Shown one piece after another: positions 28,114 to 36,676 of a stretch of DNA of 64,000 nucleotides. Source of the DNA: Rhodococcus sp. H36-A4 (GTDB taxonomy: Bacteria; Actinomycetota; Actinomycetes; Mycobacteriales; Mycobacteriaceae); the NCBI RefSeq assembly GCF_027158005.1, contig NZ_JAPVLQ010000005.1:310001-374000 (forward strand), written 5' to 3'. The notes beneath the pieces were generated by a model, which saw only the letters and a program-made list of their open reading frames with translations, was not told the DNA's origin and did not search any database. Both the position numbers and the translations under genes were made by a program. The first letter of the stretch is position 1. The number at the start of each line of letters is the position of its first letter.

Positions 28114-28968
28114 TCACGCTGCTCGCGACACCGTGCCCATCGTTGCCTGCACTTGCAGCCACTGCGCCAGGATTTGGCAACCGGTCAGACCGCTCGCATC
28201 GAGGGGCTCACTCGCGTAGGCGATGTGGCGATCTCCGGACGGATTGGATATGCGCCACCTCCGCCACACCAATGTCCTGGGCAGATATCCGCTGAGTTCG
28301 GTGGCGGCGACGCGCAGGCGTCGTATGTCTTTCCGCCACTGCTTCGGCGACAGGTGTGTCTTGGCAGCATTTTGAAAGCCATTGCTACGCAGCAGTATCC
28401 ACAGTTGCTGTAGCCACACTTTCGGAGTGCGAAACGACATCGATCGGGTGAGGTCGGCGATGTCGCGAATGTAGCTGTCGTCGCTTGCATTGCAGATCAT
28501 GTCCGCGGGTTGTCCGATCCAGATCACCGCGACCGAGTCCGGAAGCGTCGGTCCGTCCCCGGCAACCCCACGTCCCGAGCATTCGGGCACGGCGCCCGCA
28601 GGTTGTTGGGGATCGGAGATCAACCCGGCGGCGGCGACGCCAGGAAGGTGCACCTCGCCCCGTGCAAGAAGGCCCAATACTTCACGGATGACCGAACAGC
28701 CCTGGGAATAGCCGATGAGTGCAATCGGTCCCGTGGTGACCTGGATCGCCGAGATCAGACGTCGGACACCGAGCTCGGTGCTGTGCGAGAAGCTGAGGCC
28801 ACCGACTGCCACCGGCCCATACGACGCGGGGTAGCCGACCCACCGTCTGTCGAATCTTTCATCCAATTCTCTGGTGACGCTGCTCAGCAGCCCGGAGACC
28901 TCGGTGCGGTCGTCGTCCGGGTGAGACTCACCGGTGCCACCGACCGCGAGCACCGTCATCTGCGTCAT
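28114..28968 (-). CDS. LysB/cutinase-like alpha/beta hydrolase
   Basis: 284 residues. A serine-hydrolase triad can be read: GYSQG with Ser88, Asp156 in QPADMICNASDD and His248 in DRHIAYA, with an oxyanion-type GGTGE at 10-14. The GYSQG nucleophile elbow and the Asp/Cys spacing recall cutinases, PE-PPE-domain esterases and mycobacteriophage LysB, which cuts the mycolate-arabinogalactan ester. No signal peptide is evident, so a cytoplasmic lipid or wax ester is as likely a substrate as the cell envelope. The start is uncertain (ATG 28980 or GTG 29010 also possible). It is 60 bp or less downstream of an acyltransferase-like gene on the same strand. Confidence 0.75.
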   Translation of the reverse strand: MTQMTVLAVGGTGESHPDDDRTEVSGLLSSVTRELDERFDRRWVGYPASYGPVAVGGLSFSHSTELGVRRLISAIQVTTGPIALIGYSQGCSVIREVLGLLARGEVHLPGVAAAGLISDPQQPAGAVPECSGRGVAGDGPTLPDSVAVIWIGQPADMICNASDDSYIRDIADLTRSMSFRTPKVWLQQLWILLRSNGFQNAAKTHLSPKQWRKDIRRLRVAATELSGYLPRTLVWRRWRISNPSGDRHIAYASEPLDASGLTGCQILAQWLQVQATMGTVSRAA

Positions 28969-29028
28969 ATTCACCAGCATGCGTGAGGAGTCTGAGGCCA
29001 GCCCCCGCACAATGCTGAGAAGAGTCTG

Positions 29029-30324
29029 TCAAAGAGGTCGGCCGAGGTGATCGGCCATCTCGTCGACCGCGTCGTGAACGAGTCCTGCGTAGACATCCGG
29101 GTCGTTCACCGCCGAGGCGCTCGAGGTGACGCTGATGGTCACCACGTCGCCGATGCCATGAACGCCGTGGGTGAGGCTCATGACTGGGGACAGTGCCGGA
29201 AAGCCTGCGGTGAATCGGACGCGCCCGCCGCCCAAGGTGAGATCGGCGGATCCGCGATTCACACTCGACACGACGGTATTGCCGGTGACCGTATCGGGTA
29301 TGACGGTGGGGTCGAACTGACGGATTCCCCATCTCAGTAGTACTGCAGGCACCATCTCGGACGCGAGAGCCTGTGCGGCCATGGCCGGATGATCGGCACG
29401 CGCACGACGATCGCGGAGGGCTGCCGAAATGTGCTTCGCTCGCTCGAGCGGGTCGGCGATACCCGGATAGAGATCGATACCTGCATTACGAAAGTGATTG
29501 CGGGCTCGTCGCGGCCCGCTCTTTCCCAGCGTGACCTCTGCGCCGAGCAACTCCGGAACAGGGTCGCCGCAGCGTCTCAGATAGTTCGACAGCGCGATGG
29601 ACACTGCCGTGATGGCGCCGACTGTGACGGTAATCCCAGGACCGCACAGCTCGGCACGGTCCCGGACGACGGTTCGGATGCTTGTCTCACCCGCGGGCGC
29701 AACGTTGACGCGGATCTTCTCCCTGCCGGGCGACTGCGGGGGTATCGACCCCGCAGTGGTGTCGGCTGCGAGTGCCCTTTCGAGCTCTCGAGCGCGGCGC
29801 GATTGCGTGATGAACTGGACGGGACGGAAGCGTCCGCGGGGGTTGTGCAGCGGGGCGGACGAATCAGATTCGCCGAACAGCCGTCGTGCGAGTGCGGAGG
29901 CGACACGCCCGTCACCGAGGGCATGTGAAACCTGTAGCACTGCAACGAGTGCGGGCCCTGTGCACCGTGGTGCCGCGGAGACAGAGTCGAAAAGATGTAG
30001 TAGCCAAGGAGTTTCGAGTGAATCGACGGGACGGGTGAACAACGCGGCGACGGCTCGCAGGCATCCTGTCCATGTTCCCTCGGGCAGAGTATGCGTGATG
30101 ACCTGCTGCGGTCCGACGGTCATCGGCACGGTCCGCGGATAACCGAAGGCATCGGAGAAGCGGATACCGAGTTCGGGGACGCGCCGGGCATTCGACACGA
30201 GTTGATCCACGACGTCGACGGCAGCGGTACTCGCGTCGAAGCAATAGAGCAGAAATTGGTCGTTCGGAATTTTCGAAGACATCCAATAGGCCTGCGCGTC
30301 GGTCGGGTGTAAACGTCCGGACAT
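29029..30324 (-). CDS. Divergent WS/DGAT-family (wax ester synthase-like) acyltransferase
   Basis: 431 residues. The N-terminus (LHPTDAQAYWMSSKIPNDQF) and the C-terminal VSSVNRGSADL and MSLTHGVHGIGD segments mark it as a wax ester synthase/diacylglycerol acyltransferase or condensation-type protein. The catalytic HHxxxDG reads SHALGDG: the second (catalytic) His and the Asp-Gly are kept, the first His is Ser. Acyl-CoA transfer to an alcohol or diacylglycerol is therefore possible but unproven. ATG 30324 fits TATTCT six bases upstream. The hydrolase gene follows on the same strand; a canonical WS/DGAT lies divergent 58 bp away. Confidence 0.8.
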   Translation of the reverse strand: MSGRLHPTDAQAYWMSSKIPNDQFLLYCFDASTAAVDVVDQLVSNARRVPELGIRFSDAFGYPRTVPMTVGPQQVITHTLPEGTWTGCLRAVAALFTRPVDSLETPWLLHLFDSVSAAPRCTGPALVAVLQVSHALGDGRVASALARRLFGESDSSAPLHNPRGRFRPVQFITQSRRARELERALAADTTAGSIPPQSPGREKIRVNVAPAGETSIRTVVRDRAELCGPGITVTVGAITAVSIALSNYLRRCGDPVPELLGAEVTLGKSGPRRARNHFRNAGIDLYPGIADPLERAKHISAALRDRRARADHPAMAAQALASEMVPAVLLRWGIRQFDPTVIPDTVTGNTVVSSVNRGSADLTLGGGRVRFTAGFPALSPVMSLTHGVHGIGDVVTISVTSSASAVNDPDVYAGLVHDAVDEMADHLGRPL

Positions 30325-30330
30325 CTGCAC

Positions 30331-30375
30331 AGAATAGTCGAAATCTCAGCGAGAAACTGAAACACGTTCTAATGT
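30331..30375. promoter_or_regulatory. Back-to-back leaderless promoters between two acyltransferase genes
   Basis: On the minus strand TATTCT (30336-30331) lies six bases before ATG 30324. On the plus strand TAATGT (30370-30375) lies seven bases before ATG 30383. Both fit the actinobacterial -10 consensus placed so that transcription would begin at the start codon. The two -10 boxes are 33 bases apart, so the two genes could share control. Confidence 0.5.
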
Positions 30376-30382
30376 CAATCGA

Positions 30383-31777
30383 ATGGAACGGTTGAGCGGA
30401 CTGGACGCGAGCTTTCTATACCTCGAAACTCCTGAGCAGCCACTGAATGTGTGCGGTCTCATCGAACTCGAAGCGGTGGGTGATGACGTCGACTACGACG
30501 CCGATGCCCTGAAGGTCGAGCTATTGCGTCGGCTGGAGGGCATTCCAACGCTCCGTAAGAAGCTCCACGACAGCGTCTTCAATCTCGACCACCCTGTCTG
30601 GGTCGAAGACGAGAACTTCGACATCGACAAGCATTTCCACCGCATGACTCTCCCTGCGCCCGCAGGAAAAGAAGAAGTCGCGGAGGCATGTGCGCATTTC
30701 TCCGTGCAACCCCTGGAGCGTTCGCGGCCGCTGTGGGAGATGTGGGTGCTCGAAGGGGCGAAGAACGGCAAGACTCCCATTTTTCTGAAGATGCATCACT
30801 CGACGGTCGACGGAATCTCGGCAGCGAACATCATTTCGCTACTGTGCAGCATAGATCGGGATGCGGAGCCGCTCCCACCGTCTCCGGGAGTCGGATCGGT
30901 CAACAACTTCGACCTTGCGGTGGGAAGCGCAGTCTCGTTCGCAAGCAGGCCCCTGCAGGCACTCACGATTCTGCCTGCCACGGTACGAACCCTCACCGGA
31001 TGGATCGGGCGGGCCCGGAGCGGACGCGCTATGCCTGCGCCGTTCGCAGCACCGCGAACGCAATTCAACGGCACGCTCAGTCGGCACCGCAGCGTTGCCT
31101 TCGAGCAACTGAAACTCTCCGACGTCAAGGAAATAAAGAACGCATTCGACGCCAAAGTGAACGACGTCGTACTGGCCATGTGTGCGGGTGCAATCCGTAT
31201 CTATCTCGAAAAGTCCGATGGTCTACCGGAAGAATCGCTCATCGCCGTCGTCCCGGTGTCGGTACACGAGAAAAGCAGCAGACCCGGGACCAATCAGGTA
31301 TCGGCAATGTTCGCATCTCTGGCCACCGACATAGACGACCCGGTAGAACGATTGCTCGCGATCTCCGCGAGCCATGAGGTCGGCAAGGATCACAACAGGG
31401 AAATCGGTGCGACCCTGCTACAGGACTGGGCCCAATTTGCCTCTCCAGCAACATTTGCAGCGGCGATGAGGGCCTACGCGGCTCTCGATCTCGCCCAGCA
31501 TCACCCCGTCGTGCACAACCTGGTGATGTCGAATGTCCCCGGTCCACCGATGCCGCTGTATTTCCTCGGGGCCAAGGTGACCGGAATGTTTCCTCTAGGG
31601 CCGATATTGCACGGAGCCGGTCTCAACATCACCGTCATGTCCGGTGACGGGCGCCTCGACATCGGTCTGATCGCAGACCGTGAACAAACACCGGACTTGG
31701 ATCGGCTCGCCGACGCGATGGGCGAGTCTCTCGCAGAGCTTCTGACGGCAGCACAAACACGAACAAAGGAGAGCTGA
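30383..31777 (+). CDS. Wax ester synthase / diacylglycerol acyltransferase (WS/DGAT)
   Basis: 464 residues of the TIGR02946-type family, which esterifies diacylglycerol or fatty alcohols with acyl-CoA to make storage triacylglycerol and wax. The sequence has LSGLDASFLYLETP at the N-terminus, the active-site HHSTVDG (about 138-144), NDVVLAMCAGAIR and the C-terminal NVPGPPMPLYFLG motif. It is membrane- or droplet-associated in relatives. The stop shares its last base with the ATG of the next gene (TGATG), so the two are translationally coupled. Which substrate is preferred cannot be told. Confidence 0.95.
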   Translation: MERLSGLDASFLYLETPEQPLNVCGLIELEAVGDDVDYDADALKVELLRRLEGIPTLRKKLHDSVFNLDHPVWVEDENFDIDKHFHRMTLPAPAGKEEVAEACAHFSVQPLERSRPLWEMWVLEGAKNGKTPIFLKMHHSTVDGISAANIISLLCSIDRDAEPLPPSPGVGSVNNFDLAVGSAVSFASRPLQALTILPATVRTLTGWIGRARSGRAMPAPFAAPRTQFNGTLSRHRSVAFEQLKLSDVKEIKNAFDAKVNDVVLAMCAGAIRIYLEKSDGLPEESLIAVVPVSVHEKSSRPGTNQVSAMFASLATDIDDPVERLLAISASHEVGKDHNREIGATLLQDWAQFASPATFAAAMRAYAALDLAQHHPVVHNLVMSNVPGPPMPLYFLGAKVTGMFPLGPILHGAGLNITVMSGDGRLDIGLIADREQTPDLDRLADAMGESLAELLTAAQTRTKES

Positions 31778-32781
31778 TGCGGGTGCTCGTCACCGGCGGT
31801 ACCGGTTTCGTTGGGGCATGGACCGCGAAGGCGGCCGTCGACGCCGGCCACGAAGTTCGTTTCCTGGTCAGAAATCCCGATAGATTGCAGACCAGCGCAG
31901 CCCAAATAGGCCTGGACGTCAGCGACTTCCGCCTCGGGGATATCACCGACGGTGATTCGATCTCGCGGGCCATGGATGGCTGCGACAGTGTCGTTCATGC
32001 CGCAGCAGTCGTCGCTACCGATCCATCTCGTGCCGAAGAGATGATCGCCACGAACATGCTGGGTGCGGAGAACGTGCTCGGAACTGCCGCCGCGCTGGGC
32101 TTGGATCCGATCGTGCACGTGTCGAGCTTCACGGCCCTCTTTCGTCCGGAGTTGGAGATGCTTCGCGCCGATCTTCCGGTCGTCGGCGGAACCGATGCAT
32201 ACGGACGCACCAAGTCCCAGGTCGACCTCTATGCACGCGGCATGCAGGACGGCGGTGCGCCAGTCGTCATCACTTACCCCGGCATGGTGCTCGGGCCTCC
32301 TGCGGGGGACCAGTTCGGTGAAGCCGCAGACGGCGTCGAATCCGCTCTGAAAATGCGCATGCTGCCCGGACGCAGCGCAGCCTGGACTGTCGTCGACGTC
32401 CGTGATCTGGCGGCGGTGCATGCGGCTTTGCTCGAACCCGGGCGTGGGCCGCGTCGCTACATGGTGGGTGGGAAGCGGATACCGATCGCATCGATTGCCG
32501 AGATGCTCCGCAAGATCACGGGTACGACAGTGCTCCCGGTTCCCGTTCCCGACGTCGCGTTGCGACTGCTGGGACGAGCATCGGACATCGTCGACTCGGT
32601 GTCGCCGATCGAGACTCCCGTTTCTCGTTCACCGATTTCCGAGGCGGCCATGCAGTACTACACACAGATGCCGCCTTCAGACGATTCACCGAGCGAAAAG
32701 GATCTGGGCGTGCACTACAGAGGTTCTCTCGACACGCTCGATGCCACGGTTGCAGGCCTGCGCAGCGTCGGACGGTTGTAA
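31777..32781 (+). CDS. NAD(P)-dependent epimerase/dehydratase (extended SDR)
   Basis: 334 residues of the extended short-chain dehydrogenase family. The Rossmann motif GGTGFVGAWT is at about 6-15 with RNPD after the second strand, and the catalytic YxxxK is YGRTK near 145. The distribution (dihydroflavonol reductase-like) fits an alcohol or sterol dehydrogenase. Translational coupling with the WS/DGAT suggests it supplies or removes an alcohol or ketone for esterification, but that is inference. A strong hairpin terminator follows 57 bp after the stop. Confidence 0.9.
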   Translation: MRVLVTGGTGFVGAWTAKAAVDAGHEVRFLVRNPDRLQTSAAQIGLDVSDFRLGDITDGDSISRAMDGCDSVVHAAAVVATDPSRAEEMIATNMLGAENVLGTAAALGLDPIVHVSSFTALFRPELEMLRADLPVVGGTDAYGRTKSQVDLYARGMQDGGAPVVITYPGMVLGPPAGDQFGEAADGVESALKMRMLPGRSAAWTVVDVRDLAAVHAALLEPGRGPRRYMVGGKRIPIASIAEMLRKITGTTVLPVPVPDVALRLLGRASDIVDSVSPIETPVSRSPISEAAMQYYTQMPPSDDSPSEKDLGVHYRGSLDTLDATVAGLRSVGRL

Positions 32782-32838
32782 CCGATCGCCACGTGACTTC
32801 GGCTCAACCCCAAGGGTATTCGTAGAAGCTCTTATCGA

Positions 32839-32878
32839 GACCAAATGCGGCGCCGCAAGAGCGGCGCCGCATTTGGTC
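32839..32878. terminator. 18-bp GC-rich hairpin terminator, bidirectional
   Basis: Arms 32839-32856 and 32861-32878 pair perfectly over 18 bases around an AAGA loop; the inner 10 bases are all GC (GCGGCGCCGC). It lies between the convergent dehydrogenase and secreted-protein genes. The outer part of each arm (ATTTGGT/ACCAAAT) gives a short T-rich tail on either strand. Confidence 0.8.
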
Positions 32879-32907
32879 GGTTCACGATCCGATCGGTGGA
32901 AAAAGCG

Positions 32908-33705
32908 TCAGCCGACGTTTACCAAGCCCACGGTCGGGAAGTAGAAGCAGTTGTTGACGCCGTCGGCAGTCTTGTGTTCGACGTTGCCGAACACAGCTGC
33001 GAGAACGGTTCCCGAGCCGGTTTCCACCGGCGCGAGGCGCGCCCCGGCGGCAGGCAACTTGGCGATCGCCGTGGTCAACGCGCCCCGTACCAACTCGGTA
33101 GTAATGGGGTCGAGCTTGGCGTTGTCGAGTATCGAATCGACGAATGTCGTAGTGGCTCCGCCCATGTCGGCGAATCCACCCTTCAAGGTGTTGACGTTGA
33201 ACCACGCCACCTGCATGCCGGCCTTGTTCGCCGAGTCATCGACGATGCCCGCCGGGAGGAAGGCAAACATCGTCTCGCCCTTCTCGACAGCGTTGAGTGG
33301 GGGAAGCAATGGTGCCTTCGCGTTCGGCCAAGGCCCTCCCGCTGCTCCCGCTACGGCCGGAGAGATGCCGAAGGGTACGCCGGGAACCTCAGCACAATTG
33401 ATGGCCGCTGTCGGATAGAAGAACGGCGTGATACCGAGGTCGGTAAGGATCCTGTTGGCGGTGTCGAGAGCCGCGAGAGGGTTGGCGTCGACGTCGTCGG
33501 CGACCGCAGTGCGTGCTCCCGAGATAGCGGTCGCTGCGGCAAGCGCAGGATCGGTAGCCGAGGTGCCCTGCTGCGCAAGCGCAGTCACTGCCTGCGACAG
33601 TGGATCCATTGGTGCGGGGTCCGCCGTCGCAGTGGCGGGCAGCGCAAGCAGAGCTGCGCAGGAGAGTGCGACTGTTCCAGCTATTCGACCGAACCGAGAC
33701 GACAT
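32908..33705 (-). CDS. Secreted protein of unknown function (family shared with 36677-37489)
   Basis: 265 residues with a clear Sec signal peptide (basic start, hydrophobic core to about 25, ATADP cleavage site). The mature part has two cysteines, one after FFYPTAAINC and one in NNCFYFPTVG near the C-terminus, which could form a disulfide, plus an AWFNVNT strand. The same order of motifs occurs in the gene at 36677-37489, so they appear to be paralogues. No enzyme motif is seen. It could be an envelope or biofilm component; this is not shown. Confidence 0.75.
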   Translation of the reverse strand: MSSRFGRIAGTVALSCAALLALPATATADPAPMDPLSQAVTALAQQGTSATDPALAAATAISGARTAVADDVDANPLAALDTANRILTDLGITPFFYPTAAINCAEVPGVPFGISPAVAGAAGGPWPNAKAPLLPPLNAVEKGETMFAFLPAGIVDDSANKAGMQVAWFNVNTLKGGFADMGGATTTFVDSILDNAKLDPITTELVRGALTTAIAKLPAAGARLAPVETGSGTVLAAVFGNVEHKTADGVNNCFYFPTVGLVNVG

Positions 33706-33841
33706 GTGTTGCTCCTGTGACTGGTGAAACCAATGTTACGAATGTGGTGATCCGACCACACTCGCGCATGAATTCTCAAGCCCAGAGGTCCTCGGTTATT
33801 CAATCGATACCCGCAGCAGACAGATGATTTCCAAGAATCAG

Positions 33842-34420
33842 CTAACCGACATTGATTCCGTAGTCGCGAACAATGCCCGTCAAACCGGACGCATAACCCT
33901 GTCCGATTGCCCGGAATTTCCATTCCTGACCTCGTCGGTACAACTCTCCGAACACCATGGCGGTTTCGGTCGACGCATCCTCGCTGAGATCGAAGCGAGC
34001 CAACTCGCGATTGTCGGCGCGATCGACCACCCGGATGAATGCGTTGACGACCTGGCCGAAATTCTGGCCCAGAGAATCGGCGTCGTGAATCGAGACCGGG
34101 AACACGATCGATTCGACTTTCGGTGAGAGTGCCACGAGATCGATGTCGATGCTCTCGTCATCACCCTCGCCCTCGCCCGTCCGGTTGTCGCCGGTGTGCT
34201 CGATGGCACCGTCCGGCGAACGGAGATTGTTGTAGAACACGAAGAACAGATCGTCGACAGACTTCTTGTTCGAGTCCAGACCGATTGCGCTTGCGTCCAG
34301 GTCGAAGTCGCCGCCCGTGGTGTCGCGGACGTCCCACCCCAGACCGACCGATACTGCCGTGAGGTTGGGGGCCTCCTTGGTCAGCGACACATTTCCGCCC
34401 TTGGAAAGCGTTACGCCCAT
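33842..34420 (-). CDS. TerD family calcium-binding protein
   Basis: 192 residues of the TerD (tellurium resistance/stress) family: [14 protein letters not shown] opening, WDVR, and the Asp-rich [14 protein letters not shown] calcium site near 37-50, then [20 protein letters not shown] and FPVSIHD. TerD proteins bind Ca and take part in general stress responses, chemical resistance and sometimes differentiation. No other ter gene (terB, terC, terZ) lies beside it, so this is a single-copy member, as often seen in Rhodococcus and Streptomyces. ATG start, 136 bp from the secreted protein. Confidence 0.95.
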   Translation of the reverse strand: MGVTLSKGGNVSLTKEAPNLTAVSVGLGWDVRDTTGGDFDLDASAIGLDSNKKSVDDLFFVFYNNLRSPDGAIEHTGDNRTGEGEGDDESIDIDLVALSPKVESIVFPVSIHDADSLGQNFGQVVNAFIRVVDRADNRELARFDLSEDASTETAMVFGELYRRGQEWKFRAIGQGYASGLTGIVRDYGINVG

Positions 34421-34660
34421 GAAAATCTCTCCTTCGATCGTCCTGAACCGATAACTCCACAGTAGGTCGTGCCCGCGTGGGACGGCGAAGGTAAGTGCTC
34501 GCGCGTCTGTGCAGAGAGAGACAAATGATGCTGTGGAGCATGGAGTGACTAGCGGTACTGAAGTGAGTGTGGTGCAATACGCAAACCGAAAAAGGTAGCA
34601 GCGCCGACATGTATCAGCGGTGCGACACGCCGAATCGGTCTAACGAAGTGGGGGCTTGAA

Positions 34661-35383
34661 GTGCACGTTTCACGACGCGAGTTGTTCAAATACGCGGCGG
34701 TGGGCTCGGCCACTGCCGTCGGATTGGCGACATTGGGCGCCCGTACAGCAGCGCACGCCGACGGCTTGGGCACGCTTGTCGACTATTCGGGCGGGGTCCC
34801 CTCGCCGGAGGCGATCAAAGCGGCAGGCCACCTCGGCGCCGTTCGCTATGTTTCCGATCGCAGACCAGGTGCCGAATGGATGCTCGGCAAGCCGATGAAG
34901 CGTGACGAGGCCGATGCGCTGACCGAAGCAGGGTTGGAAGTTGTGTCCAACTATCAGTTCGGCAAGGGTGCAACGTCCGACTGGAGAGGCGGATACGCGG
35001 CGGGGGTAAAGCATGCGAACCGGGGCGTGGAACTGCATCGAGCCGCCGGTGGACCCCAGAACCGTCCTATCTACGCCTCTATCGACGACAATCCCACCGC
35101 GGTCGAGTTCGCCACGATGATTGCGCCGTACATCCTCGGTTGGCAATCTGTCGTCGGAGGCGAGAACACCGGGATCTACGCCAATTCGCCGACTATCGAA
35201 TTGGCGTCGATAGCTGGGCTCTGCCAATGGTATTGGCAGCACAATTGGGGTACTCCGAAAGGTTTCCGGCACCCCGCCGCGCATCTACATCAAGTGCAGA
35301 TCGACAAAGGAAAGGTCGATGGCATCGCCGTGGACATCAATGTAATTCTCAAACCGGACTACGGCCAATGGTCCCTAGCCTGA
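34661..35383 (+). CDS. Tat-exported DUF1906 (Rv2525c-like glycoside hydrolase-like) protein
   Basis: 240 residues. The N-terminus has a twin-arginine motif (SRRELFK, residues 4-10), a hydrophobic core and an AHA-type cleavage site near 33, so export by Tat is expected. The rest matches DUF1906 (GH25-like TIM barrel): DYSGGVPSPEAIKAAG, YVSDRRPG, IYASIDDNPT and a final QVQIDKG. M. tuberculosis Rv2525c is the known relative, a cell-wall-linked Tat substrate without a proven substrate. GTG start with a GGGGG-type ribosome site. Confidence 0.88.
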   Translation: MHVSRRELFKYAAVGSATAVGLATLGARTAAHADGLGTLVDYSGGVPSPEAIKAAGHLGAVRYVSDRRPGAEWMLGKPMKRDEADALTEAGLEVVSNYQFGKGATSDWRGGYAAGVKHANRGVELHRAAGGPQNRPIYASIDDNPTAVEFATMIAPYILGWQSVVGGENTGIYANSPTIELASIAGLCQWYWQHNWGTPKGFRHPAAHLHQVQIDKGKVDGIAVDINVILKPDYGQWSLA

Positions 35384-35402
35384 ATTCCGAAAGAAAGACG
35401 AT

Positions 35403-35477
35403 ATGAATCTCATCGATGTAATTTATACGATCGCCGGTTATATCTATCAGTACTTGTCGGATTCCTTCGCTTCGTGA
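35403..35477 (+). CDS. Possible 24-residue peptide
   Basis: A complete frame MNLIDVIYTIAGYIYQYLSD plus four residues follows the DUF1906 stop by 19 bases, with AAAGAAAG before its ATG. It is hydrophobic and aromatic, possibly membrane-bound. It overlaps the end of the convergent MFS gene by 31 bases. Reported as a candidate only. Confidence 0.3.
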   Translation: MNLIDVIYTIAGYIYQYLSDSFAS

Positions 35478-36652
35478 TTCGAGTCTCGTCCACTGGATTC
35501 GAGTACCAATAGCAGAAAAGCGATGGCTGCGAGCGCGGCGACTGCGCAGGAGAACACCACCCCAGCTGTGACGAGGCCCCAGGTATTCGCGGCTGCGCCT
35601 GCTCCGATCACGGGCACCGAGATGGCGATGTACAGGACTACGAAGAATGTCGACGTCACTTCGGCGCGTCGATCCGCCGGTAGTTCTGCGGTCACCGTCG
35701 ACATTCCCTTGCTGAACGTCACTCCCTGCCCGACTCCACTCACCACGGCGCTCAAAATCAGCAGGGGCAACGACGCTGTCAGCAAGGAAATTGCGAGGGC
35801 TACGACTCCGGCGAACAGTACGACGCACCCTGCCCGCAGCGCGAACGACGTATCCAGGGCGCTGAGCCCGATCTGAGCGGCCGCGGACGAGGCAAACAAC
35901 ACGAAGACGACAGTGCCTGTCACAGCGTGGTCCTCGATGCCGAGGACGCTGGTCATGAAGCCCGGAGAGACGCCGGTGAACAGACCCAGAACGGCGAATC
36001 CGGCGAAGCCGGCAATGGAAGCACGCAAAAACGTGCCGCGGAGCGGCGCCGGAATCGACAGTCTCTGCAGGTGCGGTCTGGCTCCGCGTGCAACTTTCAC
36101 CGTCTCGGGGGAGAGGTACACCGCGACCGCCGCCAGCACCAGCAAACCGATATCGACGATGTATGTCAGCTGCATCGGGTGCGGTAGATACTGAACCAGC
36201 ACACCGGCAAGAAGTGGCCCGAGACCGAGTCCACCGATATTCGCTGCCGTCGCAATCGCCGGTGCGTGTGCGCGCCACTTGTCCGGCACCAATTCCACCA
36301 ATGTCACGGTGGCGGTTCCGACGAATATGCCCGCCGACAAGCCCGAGAGCACCCGTCCGATCAGCAGAGCGGTGAGCGATCCGGCGAAAATGAACACCAA
36401 CGCGCTGACGATGCCGAATGCGATCCCGGCAAGCAGCATCGGGCGACGACCCAGGGAGTCCGACCAACGACCGAACGCCAGGAGTGCAGTAAGCACTCCC
36501 AGCGCGTAGGCGGCAAAGATTATCGTGACGACGAAAACGGAGAATCCGAACTCGACCTGGTACAGCGAGTAGACCGGTGTCGGCATCGTGGTGCCGATCA
36601 TTGCTACCGCAAATGCATAGGTAATCGCAACGAATGCGAGGGGTCTGCTCAC
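35447..36652 (-). CDS. MFS transporter
   Basis: 401 residues with 12 predicted membrane segments. Motif A between helices 2 and 3 is GRWSDSLGRRPM, and GTTMPTPVYSLYQ in helix 1 is typical of drug-efflux (DHA-type) members. Substrate unknown. It lies 24 bp downstream of the secreted protein gene on the same strand and may be co-transcribed. The C-terminal tail (ESSGRDSNHEAKESDKY) is hydrophilic. Confidence 0.88.
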   Translation of the reverse strand: MSRPLAFVAITYAFAVAMIGTTMPTPVYSLYQVEFGFSVFVVTIIFAAYALGVLTALLAFGRWSDSLGRRPMLLAGIAFGIVSALVFIFAGSLTALLIGRVLSGLSAGIFVGTATVTLVELVPDKWRAHAPAIATAANIGGLGLGPLLAGVLVQYLPHPMQLTYIVDIGLLVLAAVAVYLSPETVKVARGARPHLQRLSIPAPLRGTFLRASIAGFAGFAVLGLFTGVSPGFMTSVLGIEDHAVTGTVVFVLFASSAAAQIGLSALDTSFALRAGCVVLFAGVVALAISLLTASLPLLILSAVVSGVGQGVTFSKGMSTVTAELPADRRAEVTSTFFVVLYIAISVPVIGAGAAANTWGLVTAGVVFSCAVAALAAIAFLLLVLESSGRDSNHEAKESDKY

Positions 36653-36676
36653 GAGCAGACCCTACTCACATGATGA

